NCBI GenBank assembly: GCA_002784065.1
Contig: PFJY01000009.1
Location: 1-32,669, forward strand
Source of the DNA: Hydrogenophilales bacterium CG_4_10_14_3_um_filter_58_23
Lineage (GTDB): Bacteria > Pseudomonadota > Gammaproteobacteria > Burkholderiales > Sulfuricellaceae
DNA: 32,669 bases
Direction: 5' to 3'
Positions 1-8,199 of this stretch are shown here, piece by piece. Within the stretch, counting starts at the first letter, position 1, and every line of letters begins with the position of its first letter. The translations under genes and the position numbers were made by a program. A model generated the notes under the pieces. The model was not told where the DNA came from. It made no database searches and saw nothing but the letters and a program-made list of their open reading frames with translations.

Positions 1-25
1 GTCCAATCACACCTAATCTTGCCGC

Positions 26-84
26 TTCAGGCTCATTCCTGGTTGGAAATACAGGCCTCGTTCAGGCTCATTCCTCATTGGACA
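26..84. repeat. Short direct repeats upstream of pilB
   Basis: The 15-base sequence TTCAGGCTCATTCCT occurs at 26-40 and again at 61-75, each followed a few bases later by TTGGA. The heptamer GTCCAAT at 1-7 is the inverse of ATTGGAC at 77-83, so the block may be a broken repeat element or a pair of protein sites. No convincing promoter for pilB is visible between here and the gene. Confidence 0.4.
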
Positions 85-159
85 AGGCTCCGCCTTTACA
101 AAAAAACTTGCCAAGTGCATTATTGGGCTGTTTTTAATCCCTGAACGGACAACCACTTG

Positions 160-1875
160 ATGGCAGCTTCAACAACTTTGACCAAGCTCAGCGGACTGGC
201 CAACGCACTGGTACAAAGCGGGCGCCTGCTGGAGGCTGATGCCGAAGCCATTCAGTCCCAGGCCGGCGCCGATGAAACCGGCTTTGTCGCCCAGTTGGTG
301 CAGAGCAAAAAAATGAGCTCCCTGGAAGTTGCAGAATTTGCTGCGCGGACATTCGGTTTTCCCCTGCTGGATCTGACGGCCATTGATGTGGATCACCTGC
401 CCAATGACGTGCTCGATGCCAAGCTGATCAGAAGCCGGCGAGTCCTGGCCCTGCAAAAGCGCGGCAACCGCTTGTTCATCGCTACCTCCGATCCAGCCAA
501 CATGCGCGCCCTGGATGATGTGCGTTTTAAAACCAGCCTCACGGTTGAACCGGTAGTGGTGGAGGACGACAAGCTCGGCGCCCTGATAGAAAAAATTGCC
601 GAAGCCACCGATACTTCACTACAGAATCTGGCTGGAGAAGACCTCGACCTCGAATTCACCGATGACGAAGTGCTGGCGCAGAAAGATGAGGGCGCCAGCG
701 CGGAAATCGATGACGCTCCAGTCGTCCGTTTCCTCCAGAAAATTCTGCTGGACGCGATCAATGCTGGCGTCTCAGACATTCACTTCGAGCCCTACGAAAA
801 ATACTACCGTATCCGCTACCGCCTCGATGGCATACTCTATGAAGCGGCGCAACCGCCCCTGGCGATCAAGGATAAACTCTCCTCCCGCATCAAGGTGATT
901 TCCAAGCTCGATATATCGGAAAAGCGCATACCTCAGGACGGCCGCATGAAGCTGGTGCTGTCCAAGAACCGCGCCATCGACTTTCGCGTCAGCACCCTGC
1001 CTACTCTGTACGGCGAGAAAATCGTGATGCGGATTCTCGACCCGGCCATCGCGACGCTGGGGGTTGACGCATTGGGCTACGAGTCGGACCAGAAAGAGCT
1101 TCTGCTCAATGCCGTCCGCCGTCCCTATGGCATGGTGCTGGTAACTGGGCCGACCGGTAGCGGCAAAACCGTATCGCTCTATACCTGCCTGAATATCCTG
1201 AACGAACCGGGCGTTAACATCTCCACCGCGGAAGACCCTGTCGAGATTAACCTTCCCGGCGTCAACCAGGTCAATGTCAACGACAAGGCCGGACTGAATT
1301 TCGCTGCAGCACTCAAGTCCTTCCTGCGCCAAGACCCGGATGTCATCATGGTGGGTGAGATCCGCGACCTGGAAACGGCGGACATCGCCATCAAGGCAGC
1401 GCAAACCGGCCACATGGTTCTGTCCACCCTGCACACCAATGATGCGCCCGGCACCTTGACCCGCCTGATGAACATGGGAGTCGCCCCTTTCAACATCGCC
1501 TCCGCAGTAATCCTGATTACCGCACAGCGCCTGGCACGGCGCCTGTGCAAGTGCAAACAGCCCATCGACATTCCCAAGGAGGCGCTATTGCTTGCAGGCT
1601 ATGCCGAAGAAGACCTCGACGGCACTTGGCAGCCTTATGGTCATATCGGTTGCGAAATCTGCAAGAACACCGGCTACAAAGGGCGAGTCGGCATCTACCA
1701 AGTCATGCCGATCAGCGACGAAATGAGCCGCATCATCATGAAAAATGGCACTGCGCATGACATCTCCGACCAGGCAAAGCGCGAAGGTGTACGTGATCTG
1801 CGTCAATCCGGCCTGCTCAAGGTGAAGGCCGGACTGACAACGCTGGAAGAAATCGAAGCCATCACCAACGAGTAA
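160..1875 (+). CDS. pilB: Type IV pilus assembly ATPase PilB
   Basis: Hexameric cytoplasmic ATPase that powers pilus extension at the inner-membrane platform PilC. The 571-residue protein has an N-terminal type II secretion E-like domain (about residues 25-140) and then the GspE/PilB ATPase core. The Walker A motif GPTGSGKT is at 330-337, an Asp box ends in VGEIRD with Glu400, and a His box GHMVLSTLHTND follows. A zinc-binding tetracysteine is formed by C463, C465, C498 and C501, which is typical of PilB/GspE and argues against a retraction ATPase (PilT/PilU). I start at ATG 160; the TTG directly before it is less likely. pilC follows after 10 bases. GspE of a type II secretion system is the main alternative, but the pilC-pilD context and the absence of other gsp genes favour PilB. 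Confidence 0.96.
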   Translation: MAASTTLTKLSGLANALVQSGRLLEADAEAIQSQAGADETGFVAQLVQSKKMSSLEVAEFAARTFGFPLLDLTAIDVDHLPNDVLDAKLIRSRRVLALQKRGNRLFIATSDPANMRALDDVRFKTSLTVEPVVVEDDKLGALIEKIAEATDTSLQNLAGEDLDLEFTDDEVLAQKDEGASAEIDDAPVVRFLQKILLDAINAGVSDIHFEPYEKYYRIRYRLDGILYEAAQPPLAIKDKLSSRIKVISKLDISEKRIPQDGRMKLVLSKNRAIDFRVSTLPTLYGEKIVMRILDPAIATLGVDALGYESDQKELLLNAVRRPYGMVLVTGPTGSGKTVSLYTCLNILNEPGVNISTAEDPVEINLPGVNQVNVNDKAGLNFAAALKSFLRQDPDVIMVGEIRDLETADIAIKAAQTGHMVLSTLHTNDAPGTLTRLMNMGVAPFNIASAVILITAQRLARRLCKCKQPIDIPKEALLLAGYAEEDLDGTWQPYGHIGCEICKNTGYKGRVGIYQVMPISDEMSRIIMKNGTAHDISDQAKREGVRDLRQSGLLKVKAGLTTLEEIEAITNE

Positions 1876-1885
1876 AGGAATGAGC

Positions 1886-3109
1886 ATGGCCATCGCAAAA
1901 AAAAAGGAAGCAATCAAAGACCTCCTCTTCGCCTGGGAGGGAACAGATAGAAAAGGTAAAGCCGTAAAAGGCGAGATGAGCGCACCGGGTGCGGCGGTAG
2001 TGCATGCCATGCTGCGGCGCCAAGGCATCACCGTTCTCAAGGTTAAAAAACAAGGCGGCTTCGGTCGTGGCAAAAAAGTTACCGAAAAAGACATCTCACT
2101 GTTCACACGGCAACTGGCCGTCATGATGAAGGCGGGCGTACCGCTGCTACAGGCCTTCGACATTGTCGGCAAAGGACATAGCAATCCCGCCGTTTCGAAG
2201 CTGCTTGGCAACATCAAGGCCGATATCGAAACCGGTAGCAGCATGAGCCAGGCATTCCGTAAATACCCTTTGTATTTCGACGCGCTGTACTGCAACCTGG
2301 TCAACGCTGGCGAACAGGCGGGCATTATCGACACAGTGCTGGATCGCCTCGCGACCTACAAGGAAAAGATTCTTGCCATCAAAAGCAAGATCAAATCGGC
2401 GCTGTTCTACCCCATCTCCATTCTCGTCGTCGCTTTTGTCATCACGGCAATCATCATGATCTTCGTGGTGCCGGCATTCAAGGAGCTGTTTACCAGTTTT
2501 GGCGCTGACCTGCCCACTCCGACTCTGGTGGTAATGGCCATCTCCGACTTTTTCGTTGCCTGGTGGTGGGCGATTTTCGGGGCAATCTGGGGCAGTCTCC
2601 AGTTCTTTTTCTACACCTGGAAACGCTCGAAAAAAATGCAGTATTTCATGGATCGCTTGTCTCTCCATCTGCCAATTTTCGGCCCGGTGATCGAAAAAGC
2701 CACTATCGCACGCTGGACCCGCACCCTGTCCACCATGTTTGCCGCCGGTGTACCCTTGGTTGAAGCGCTGGACTCGGTCGGCGGCGCAGCCGGCAATGCC
2801 TTGTATTTTGATGCAACGAAAAAAATCCAGAGCGAAGTCAGTACTGGCACCAGCCTGACGGTGGCGATGCAGAACAGCAATTTGTTTCCCAATATGGTCT
2901 TGCAAATGGTCGCCATCGGCGAGGAGTCAGGTGCTTTGGACTCCATGCTCTCCAAGGTGGCCGATTTTTACGAAGCCGAAGTGGACGATGCCGTGGCAGC
3001 ACTTTCCAGCCTGATGGAGCCGATAATTATGGTGGTTCTGGGTGTCCTGATCGGCGGCCTGGTTATCGCCATGTACCTGCCGATCTTCAAGATGGGTTCG
3101 GTGGTTTAA
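1886..3109 (+). CDS. pilC: Type IV pilus inner-membrane platform protein PilC
   Basis: Polytopic inner-membrane protein that transmits the PilB motor stroke to pilin assembly. The 407-residue protein has two T2SSF repeats, roughly residues 70-193 and 273-395. Hydrophobic segments lie near 172-198 (ALFYPISILVVAFVITAII), 225-250 and 380-402, the last followed by the typical C-terminal LPIFKMGSVV. Two ATGs are in frame at 1880 and 1886. The Shine-Dalgarno-like AGGA at 1876-1879 abuts the first but is correctly spaced (6 bases) from the second, so I choose 1886. The gene is in one operon with pilB. A REP palindrome pair begins right after the TAA stop, before pilD. Confidence 0.95.
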   Translation: MAIAKKKEAIKDLLFAWEGTDRKGKAVKGEMSAPGAAVVHAMLRRQGITVLKVKKQGGFGRGKKVTEKDISLFTRQLAVMMKAGVPLLQAFDIVGKGHSNPAVSKLLGNIKADIETGSSMSQAFRKYPLYFDALYCNLVNAGEQAGIIDTVLDRLATYKEKILAIKSKIKSALFYPISILVVAFVITAIIMIFVVPAFKELFTSFGADLPTPTLVVMAISDFFVAWWWAIFGAIWGSLQFFFYTWKRSKKMQYFMDRLSLHLPIFGPVIEKATIARWTRTLSTMFAAGVPLVEALDSVGGAAGNALYFDATKKIQSEVSTGTSLTVAMQNSNLFPNMVLQMVAIGEESGALDSMLSKVADFYEAEVDDAVAALSSLMEPIIMVVLGVLIGGLVIAMYLPIFKMGSVV

Positions 3110-3110
3110 A

Positions 3111-3167
3111 TGTAGGAGCGGCATTGGCCGCGATAGGAATCGCAACGCGGCCAATGCCGCTCCTACA
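3111..3167. repeat. GTAG-type REP inverted pair between pilC and pilD
   Basis: Two perfect 22-base inverted arms, 3111-3132 (TGTAGGAGCGGCATTGGCCG plus CG) and 3146-3167, are separated by 13 bases. Each arm begins with (T)GTAGGAGCGG, the 5-prime GTAG signature of REP elements mobilised by RAYT transposases in Pseudomonas and relatives. The pair would form a strong hairpin in the pilC-pilD transcript. A reading frame from pilD runs upstream through the element, but that is not coding in my view. Confidence 0.85.
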
Positions 3168-3186
3168 CAAGCTCGGAACCAAAATA

Positions 3187-4041
3187 ATGATCTTCGAACC
3201 CCCGCAATTCTCCCCGGCGCTGTACGTTAGCGTAGCCGCACTCCTCGGCCTGATGGTCGGCAGCTTCTTGAATGTCGTCATCTATCGGTTGCCCAGGATG
3301 ATGGAACGCGAGTGGCGCGAGCAATGCAGCACTATAGACGGGGAGGGAGCCACTCCCCCCGCGGCCTACAATCTGGCTGTTCCTCGCTCGGCGTGCCCGT
3401 CCTGCGGCCATACGATTTCGGCATGGGAAAACATTCCGGTGATTTCCTGGCTGATTTTGCGCGGTCGTTGCGCACACTGCAAAGCCCCGATCAGTCCACG
3501 TTACCCCATCGTCGAAGCCCTTACTGGCATTATCAGCGGTTACGTCGCCTGGCATTTCGGTTTCGGGCCGATCACCCTGGCCGCCCTGCTATTCACATGG
3601 GCGCTGATCGCACTGACATTCATCGATCTCGACACCCAACTGCTACCGGACAGTATCACCCAACCCCTGATCTGGCTCGGTCTGTTGCTCAATCTCAACG
3701 GCTTCTTCACCAGCGTGAGCGAAGCCCTGGTCGGGGCGGTGGCGGGCTATTTGTCGCTCTGGAGCGTCTACTGGCTGTTCAAGCTGATTGCAAAAAAGGA
3801 GGGCATGGGCTATGGTGATTTCAAACTGCTTGCTGCGATCGGCGCATGGCTGGGCTGGCAGATGCTACCGCTGGTTATCCTGCTTTCTTCGCTGGTCGGA
3901 GCGGTGGTCGGCATTTCACTGATCCTGTTTGCCGGCCATGGCCGCCAGATTCCGATTCCTTTCGGCCCCTACCTCGCGGGTGGCGGACTGATCGCCCTGC
4001 TGTGGGGAAAGCAAATCACCCAGGCTTATCTCGGGTTCTAG
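3187..4041 (+). CDS. pilD: Prepilin leader peptidase / N-methyltransferase PilD
   Basis: Bifunctional inner-membrane aspartic protease that cleaves type IV prepilin leaders and methylates the new N-terminus. The 284-residue protein begins with a first membrane helix followed by GSFLNVVIYRLP. It has the cytoplasmic zinc motif C70-x2-C73 and C95-x2-C98 of the methyltransferase domain. The catalytic aspartates are in FIDLD (Asp147) and GYGDF (Asp211). Several more membrane helices follow. I start at ATG 3187 because longer frames run into the REP palindrome; the ribosome-binding site is weak. coaE starts 4 bases after the stop, as in many proteobacteria (pilD-coaE). Confidence 0.95.
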   Translation: MIFEPPQFSPALYVSVAALLGLMVGSFLNVVIYRLPRMMEREWREQCSTIDGEGATPPAAYNLAVPRSACPSCGHTISAWENIPVISWLILRGRCAHCKAPISPRYPIVEALTGIISGYVAWHFGFGPITLAALLFTWALIALTFIDLDTQLLPDSITQPLIWLGLLLNLNGFFTSVSEALVGAVAGYLSLWSVYWLFKLIAKKEGMGYGDFKLLAAIGAWLGWQMLPLVILLSSLVGAVVGISLILFAGHGRQIPIPFGPYLAGGGLIALLWGKQITQAYLGF

Positions 4042-4044
4042 GCG

Positions 4045-4653
4045 ATGCTGGTAATCGGCCTCACCGGCGGCATCGGCAGCGGCAAAAGTAGCGTCGCCCG
4101 GATTCTTTCCACCTTGGGCGCCGCCGTCATCGATACCGATGAGATCGCGCATCGCCTGACGGAAAAAGGTACCCCGGCCCTTTCCGCCATCATCGAGCAG
4201 TTCGGATCCAGCTACCAATTACCGGATGGAAACCTCGATCGTGCCAGGTTGCGCAAACGAGTGTTTTCCGATCATGCCGCACTGGCAAAACTGGAAACGC
4301 TTCTCCACCCTCTCATCAAACAACAGGTCGTCTCGGAAATGGCTGAGGCACAGGGGCCCTATCTGGTGCTAGTGATCCCACTGTTTATTGAGACCGGTGC
4401 ATACCGCGATCTGGTTGACCGGGTGCTGGTAGTGGATTGCGATGAAAACCAGCAAATCTCCCGGACCATGTCCCGTAGCCAGCTTTCCGCCGAAGAGGTG
4501 CGATCCATCATGGCTCAGCAGGCCCCTCGCGCGGAGCGCATCAGACAAGCCGATGACATCCTGCCCAACCGGGGTAGCAGTGAATATCTCGAAGAATACG
4601 CCCAGGAACTGCATCGGTATTACTTGACGCTGGCATTACAGCGGCAGGCATGA
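4045..4653 (+). CDS. coaE: Dephospho-CoA kinase
   Basis: Phosphorylates the ribose 3-prime hydroxyl of dephospho-CoA with ATP, the last step of coenzyme A synthesis, in the cytoplasm. The 202-residue protein opens with the P-loop GLTGGIGSGKS (Lys14). It continues with the family features DTDEIAHRL, an LHPLI segment in the CoA-binding region, a VIPLFIETG strand and the lid-like QQAPRAERIRQADDIL near the C-terminus. Length is normal for the family. It starts 3 bases after pilD ends, so it is probably translated from the same message. The following 117 bases up to zapD contain a likely promoter. Confidence 0.96.
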   Translation: MLVIGLTGGIGSGKSSVARILSTLGAAVIDTDEIAHRLTEKGTPALSAIIEQFGSSYQLPDGNLDRARLRKRVFSDHAALAKLETLLHPLIKQQVVSEMAEAQGPYLVLVIPLFIETGAYRDLVDRVLVVDCDENQQISRTMSRSQLSAEEVRSIMAQQAPRAERIRQADDILPNRGSSEYLEEYAQELHRYYLTLALQRQA

Positions 4654-4727
4654 AGCCACTTCACTGGAAATCAAAATAATTCAAACTTTCATGTAATTAT
4701 GCCAATACAAATCATTGCCAGATCGCT

Positions 4728-4733
4728 TATAAT
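4728..4733 (+). promoter_or_regulatory. Putative -10 element (TATAAT) for zapD
   Basis: A perfect TATAAT lies 37 bases before the zapD GTG start in an AT-rich gap. The -35 region at the expected distance (around 4704-4711) matches poorly, so this is a candidate only. Confidence 0.4.
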
Positions 4734-4770
4734 TCAGCAAAATTAAACTTTGCCGACTCCAGACCCGACA

Positions 4771-5526
4771 GTGATCACCTACGACCACCCTCTTAATGAG
4801 CGGATTCGCACTCTCCTGCGATTGGAGGATCTGTATGCCAAAGCGTATTACTTTTTCTCCCGGTCGCACCAGATGGATCATCACGCCGCACTGTTGGTTG
4901 TGTTCGAAATTCTGGAAGTTTCCTGCCGCGCCGATCTAAAATCCGACCTGCTCCAGGAACTGGAACGGCAGAAGCAAACCCTGGAAGCCCTGCGTAACAA
5001 TCCCGCCATTTCGGAAGATGCCTTGAATGAGGTGTTGCGCGATATCGACAATGTCGCCGGTCGTCTGCACAGCCTGCCTGGCAAGGTCGGCCAGCACTTG
5101 CGCGAGAACGAATGGCTGATGAGCATCAAACAGCGCACCTCCATCCCTGGCGGGGTATGCGAATTCGACCTACCCTCCTATCATTTCTGGCTGAACCAGG
5201 ATGAAACTCTGCGCCGTCAGAATCTGACGGAATGGCTGGCGCCGATGCTGCCGATTCGGGATGGCTTGAGAATCATCCTGCGCATGCTGCGCGACAGCGG
5301 CAAATCCAGCCACCACACCGCACAGCGAGGCGCATTTCAACAGATGTTGAGCGGCAGGGTGGCGCAGATGCTGCGTATCTCGGTCGCACGCAACTTACCC
5401 TGCTTCCCTGAAATCAGCGCCAACAAATACGCGATCAACATCCGCTTCACTGCTCTGGGAGGTACACAGAAACCAAGGGGGTGCGACACCGATGTCGAAT
5501 TTGATTTGACCCTTTGTAACCTTTAG
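4771..5526 (+). CDS. zapD: Cell division protein ZapD (DUF1342)
   Basis: Cytoplasmic FtsZ-binding protein that bundles Z-ring protofilaments. The 251-residue product begins [18 protein letters not shown], close to the conserved ZapD N-terminus, and is mostly helical up to about residue 180 with a beta-rich C-terminal part. The GTG at 4771 is chosen because homology begins there; a TTG 21 bases upstream is in frame but adds residues unlike the family. It sits between coaE and yacG, the usual neighbours in gamma- and betaproteobacteria. Its target ftsZ is encoded further along in this window. A TATAAT box precedes it, so it may be transcribed separately from the pil genes. Confidence 0.93.
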   Translation: MITYDHPLNERIRTLLRLEDLYAKAYYFFSRSHQMDHHAALLVVFEILEVSCRADLKSDLLQELERQKQTLEALRNNPAISEDALNEVLRDIDNVAGRLHSLPGKVGQHLRENEWLMSIKQRTSIPGGVCEFDLPSYHFWLNQDETLRRQNLTEWLAPMLPIRDGLRIILRMLRDSGKSSHHTAQRGAFQQMLSGRVAQMLRISVARNLPCFPEISANKYAINIRFTALGGTQKPRGCDTDVEFDLTLCNL

Positions 5527-5557
5527 GTCAGGCAATCAATACCTGGCATTACCGCAC

Positions 5558-5755
5558 ATGAATACTCCTGCAAAACCCTCACCCTCCGTCCCCTGCCCGA
5601 TTTGTGGTAACCCCGCGTCCTTTAGCCCGAAAAATCCATTCCGCCCGTTTTGCTCGGAGCGCTGCAAGCTGATAGACCTTGGTGAGTGGGCGAAGGAGGG
5701 CTATCGTATCCCGCTGGCCGAGGGAGAAACGGAAAAGAACGAGAATCTCAACTAA
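5558..5755 (+). CDS. yacG: Zinc-binding protein YacG (DNA gyrase inhibitor family)
   Basis: Small protein of 65 residues whose E. coli relative binds GyrB and inhibits gyrase. Zinc ligands are C13 and C16 (CPICG) and C32 and C36 ([14 protein letters not shown]), the diagnostic YacG pattern. The C-terminus is short, acidic and polar. The gene begins 31 bases after zapD, consistent with a zapD-yacG unit. It converges on the Nudix/ThiE-like gene, with a REP element in the 167-base gap. Confidence 0.93.
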   Translation: MNTPAKPSPSVPCPICGNPASFSPKNPFRPFCSERCKLIDLGEWAKEGYRIPLAEGETEKNENLN

Positions 5756-5781
5756 CGGTCATGTCGAGAAGTGCCCGTAGC

Positions 5782-5840
5782 CCGTAGGATGGGTGGAGCG
5801 TAGCGATACCCATCATTACGGTTTACCCGATGGGTGATGC
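5782..5840. repeat. GTAG-type REP (GTAGGATGGGT family) downstream of yacG
   Basis: The 34 bases at 5782-5815 (CCGTAGGATGGGTGGAGCG ... ACCCATCA) are identical to 18942-18975 at the murC/murB junction. 13521-13553 carries the inverse. ACCCATCAT is followed by a partial inverse, GATGGGTGATG, near 5829-5839, so this may be a decayed pair. It lies between two convergent genes. Around 5870-5892 is a CCTTGCG/CCTTTGCGGTGAAA-like motif of unclear meaning; no gene is seen in the gap. Confidence 0.8.
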
Positions 5841-5922
5841 AGAATATTTCATTAATTCACTGCTCTACCTTGCGAACCTTTGCGGTGAAATGCCGTTTTT
5901 AAATTCATTCCTTGTGAAGCAA

Positions 5923-6858
5923 TCACGTCTGCCATGCCCCACGCAACATGGCGATTCCATGTGCACCATGCCGCCACGCTTCGTCCAGGTCTGCGCGGGA
6001 GACCCCGCCCAGCGCATAGACCGCTATCGGCAAATTCTTTGCCAGGCGCGCAAAGCCCTCCCAGCCCAGAGCCGGCGCTCCAGGATGGCTCAGGGTCGGC
6101 AGCACTGGCGACAGCAACGCAAAATCCAGATCCAGTTCGGCAGCCCTATCCAGTTCGTGTCTGTCATGGCAGGAAGCGCTCACCAACTCCACTTCCGGTC
6201 GGGCTGTCAACGCCATCAGCTGTGCCGAATTCAGTTGCACCCCATCCGCCCCGACCTCCCGAGCCAGTACCGTATCACCGTTAATCACCACGCGTGCGCC
6301 GTGAGCATGCGCCCGCCGCACCACCTCGGCGGCGAAAGCGCGCAATGTTGCCGCGTCCATAGTCTTCTCTCGCACATGGATCAGCTTGACCCCCTGCTGC
6401 AACGCAACCTGAAACCGCTCCAGAAACGGCTCTACGCCAAGCTCCGCAGCATGAGTAATCGCACACACCGGGGGTAACGCAAGCGAGCGCAGAACCGGGC
6501 CATTGGCCGGTAATAGCGGTGTCACGGCCACTGCATCGGGATATTGCCAGGAAAGGCGCTGGTTTTCCTTGCCGTGAGGCTCGCCGTGCCAGCTCACCAC
6601 ACGAAAGAAATGCAGCCGCACCGTGGCGTGGGGATAGGCGTAGACGCGGGTCAGCCAGGGATGTGCCACCTCCACCGTTATCCCCAACTCCTCGTGCAAC
6701 TCACGAACCAGGGCATGGTAGGGCGTCTCGCCCGCTTCGATCTTGCCGCCAGGAAACTCCCACCATCCGGCATAAGGTTTGCCAGCAGGGCGCTCTGCCA
6801 ATAAAAACTCGCCATCGGGCCGCTGCACGACAGCAGCGGCGACTTCCAGAATGCTCAT
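5923..6858 (-). CDS. Nudix hydrolase fused to a ThiE/TenI-like domain
   Basis: The 311-residue protein has two domains. The N-terminal half is MutT-like, with a complete Nudix box from G38 to I60 (pattern G-x5-E-x7-REL-x-EE-x-GI), so it probably hydrolyses a nucleoside triphosphate such as an oxidised dGTP. The C-terminal half, from about residue 135, is a TIM barrel like thiamine-phosphate synthase, with IHVREK, VINGD, SASCHD and ALGGVSRADL. The HLGQ-type and TKT-type ThiE motifs are changed (VQLNSAQ; PTLSHPGAPALG), so thiamine-phosphate synthase activity is doubtful and a TenI-like or unknown role is possible. The ATG overlaps the argJ stop by one base (TGATG), implying coupled translation. 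Confidence 0.88.
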   Translation of the reverse strand: MSILEVAAAVVQRPDGEFLLAERPAGKPYAGWWEFPGGKIEAGETPYHALVRELHEELGITVEVAHPWLTRVYAYPHATVRLHFFRVVSWHGEPHGKENQRLSWQYPDAVAVTPLLPANGPVLRSLALPPVCAITHAAELGVEPFLERFQVALQQGVKLIHVREKTMDAATLRAFAAEVVRRAHAHGARVVINGDTVLAREVGADGVQLNSAQLMALTARPEVELVSASCHDRHELDRAAELDLDFALLSPVLPTLSHPGAPALGWEGFARLAKNLPIAVYALGGVSRADLDEAWRHGAHGIAMLRGAWQT

Positions 6859-8087
6859 CAGCTTCGGTACTCGGCATTAATCTTGACGTAATCATAAGAA
6901 AAATCGCAGGTCCACACCGTGGCCGCCGCCTGTCCACGGCCAAGCTGTACCCGCACCGTGATTTCTGGCTCCTTCATCACCCGCTGGCCATCCTGCTCCT
7001 GATAGCTTGCCGCGCGGCCGCCATGTTCCGCCACCAGCACATCACCCAGATAGAGCTTGAGCCTGTCCACATCCAGATCGGCAATGCCGGCATAGCCGAT
7101 GGCAGCGAGTATCCGTCCCAGATTGGGATCCGAGGCAAAGAAAGCGGTTTTTACCAGGGGTGAGTGTGCGATGGCATACGCCACTTGGCGGCATTCCGCC
7201 TCCGAGGCTCCACCCTCGACGACGATGGTGATGAACTTGGTCGCACCCTCGCCATCCCGGACGATGGCCTGGGCCAGCACTTGCGACACCTCGGTGACCG
7301 CATCGCGCAGAGCGGCGTAGCGAGCACTTGCAGCATCGGTGATTTCCGGCACGCCAGCCTCGCCGGTGGCGATCAGGATGAAGGAATCATTGGTGGAAGT
7401 ATCACCATCCACCGTGATGCAGTTAAAGGAACGGTCGGCGGCATAGCGCACCAGCGCTTCCAGCAGGGGCTGGCTGAGCGCCGCATCGGTGGCGACATAG
7501 CCGAGCATGGTCGCCATGTTCGGATGGATCATGCCGGAGCCCTTGGCGATGCCGGTGAGGGTGACCGTCGCATCGCCCAGCCTGATCTGCTTCGACACCG
7601 CCTTGGACACGATGTCGGTGGTCATGATCGCCTGCGCGGCGTTGAACCAGTTGCTTTCCATAAGGTCGGCCACTGCCGCCGGCAGACCGGCAACAATCTT
7701 GTCTACCGGCAGCGGCTCCAGGATCACGCCGGTGGAGAAAGGCAGCACCTGTTCCTCCGCGCAACCCAGCAGCTTCGCCACTTCGGCGCAGGTCTGCCGG
7801 GCACGGTTCAAACCCTCTTCGCCCGTGCCGGCGTTGGCGTTGCCGGTGTTCACCACCAGCGCGCGGATACTTTTTCCCGCAGCCAGATGTTCCTTGCACA
7901 ACGCCACCGGCGCAGCGCAAAAGCGGTTCTGCGTGAACACCCCCGCCACCCGCGCTTGGTCACCCAGTCGCATCACCAGCAAATCCTTACGATTGGCCTT
8001 CTTGATACCGGCTTCGGCGATGCCGAGGGTGATGCCTTTAACGGGCAGCAGTTGATTGGGGTTGGGCGGAGTAAGATTTACGGGCAT
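6858..8087 (-). CDS. argJ: Bifunctional glutamate N-acetyltransferase / amino-acid acetyltransferase ArgJ
   Basis: Transfers the acetyl group from N-acetylornithine to glutamate (arginine cycle) and in bifunctional members also acetylates glutamate from acetyl-CoA. The 409-residue precursor self-cleaves before the nucleophilic Thr193 in [16 protein letters not shown], giving alpha and beta chains; the motif is intact. Other family blocks are [23 protein letters not shown] and [11 protein letters not shown] start at the ATG encoding [10 protein letters not shown]; the frame stays open 34 codons further but those residues are unlike the family and cross the secA terminator. The Nudix fusion gene follows with a one-base overlap. 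Confidence 0.96.
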   Translation of the reverse strand: MPVNLTPPNPNQLLPVKGITLGIAEAGIKKANRKDLLVMRLGDQARVAGVFTQNRFCAAPVALCKEHLAAGKSIRALVVNTGNANAGTGEEGLNRARQTCAEVAKLLGCAEEQVLPFSTGVILEPLPVDKIVAGLPAAVADLMESNWFNAAQAIMTTDIVSKAVSKQIRLGDATVTLTGIAKGSGMIHPNMATMLGYVATDAALSQPLLEALVRYAADRSFNCITVDGDTSTNDSFILIATGEAGVPEITDAASARYAALRDAVTEVSQVLAQAIVRDGEGATKFITIVVEGGASEAECRQVAYAIAHSPLVKTAFFASDPNLGRILAAIGYAGIADLDVDRLKLYLGDVLVAEHGGRAASYQEQDGQRVMKEPEITVRVQLGRGQAAATVWTCDFSYDYVKINAEYRS

Positions 8088-8147
8088 GGCGCTTCCAGAA
8101 AGGTCATTACGATTATGGCATTTTAACAGCCGATGCCCACAGATGAA

Positions 8148-8180
8148 ACAGAAAGGCCGGCATATAGCCGGCCTTTCTGT
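8148..8180 (-). terminator. Hairpin terminator downstream of secA
   Basis: Perfect 14-base inverted arms (8148-8161 and 8167-8180, core AGAAAGGCCGGC) flank a 5-base loop. On the minus strand, 20 bases after the secA stop, the stem ends in CTTTCTGTTTC, a modest T-rich tail. The symmetrical stem could also act on the other strand. Confidence 0.65.
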
Positions 8181-8199
8181 CCCTGCCAAATCTCAGTAA

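Noticed and set aside
3124-3186. N-terminal extension of PilD reaching into the REP pair
   Set aside because: The residues come from palindromic repeat DNA and normal PilD sequence starts at MIFEPPQFS (ATG 3187).
4654-4770. A small gene between coaE and zapD
   Set aside because: The AT-rich gap has no credible reading frame with a ribosome-binding site; a promoter is the better explanation.
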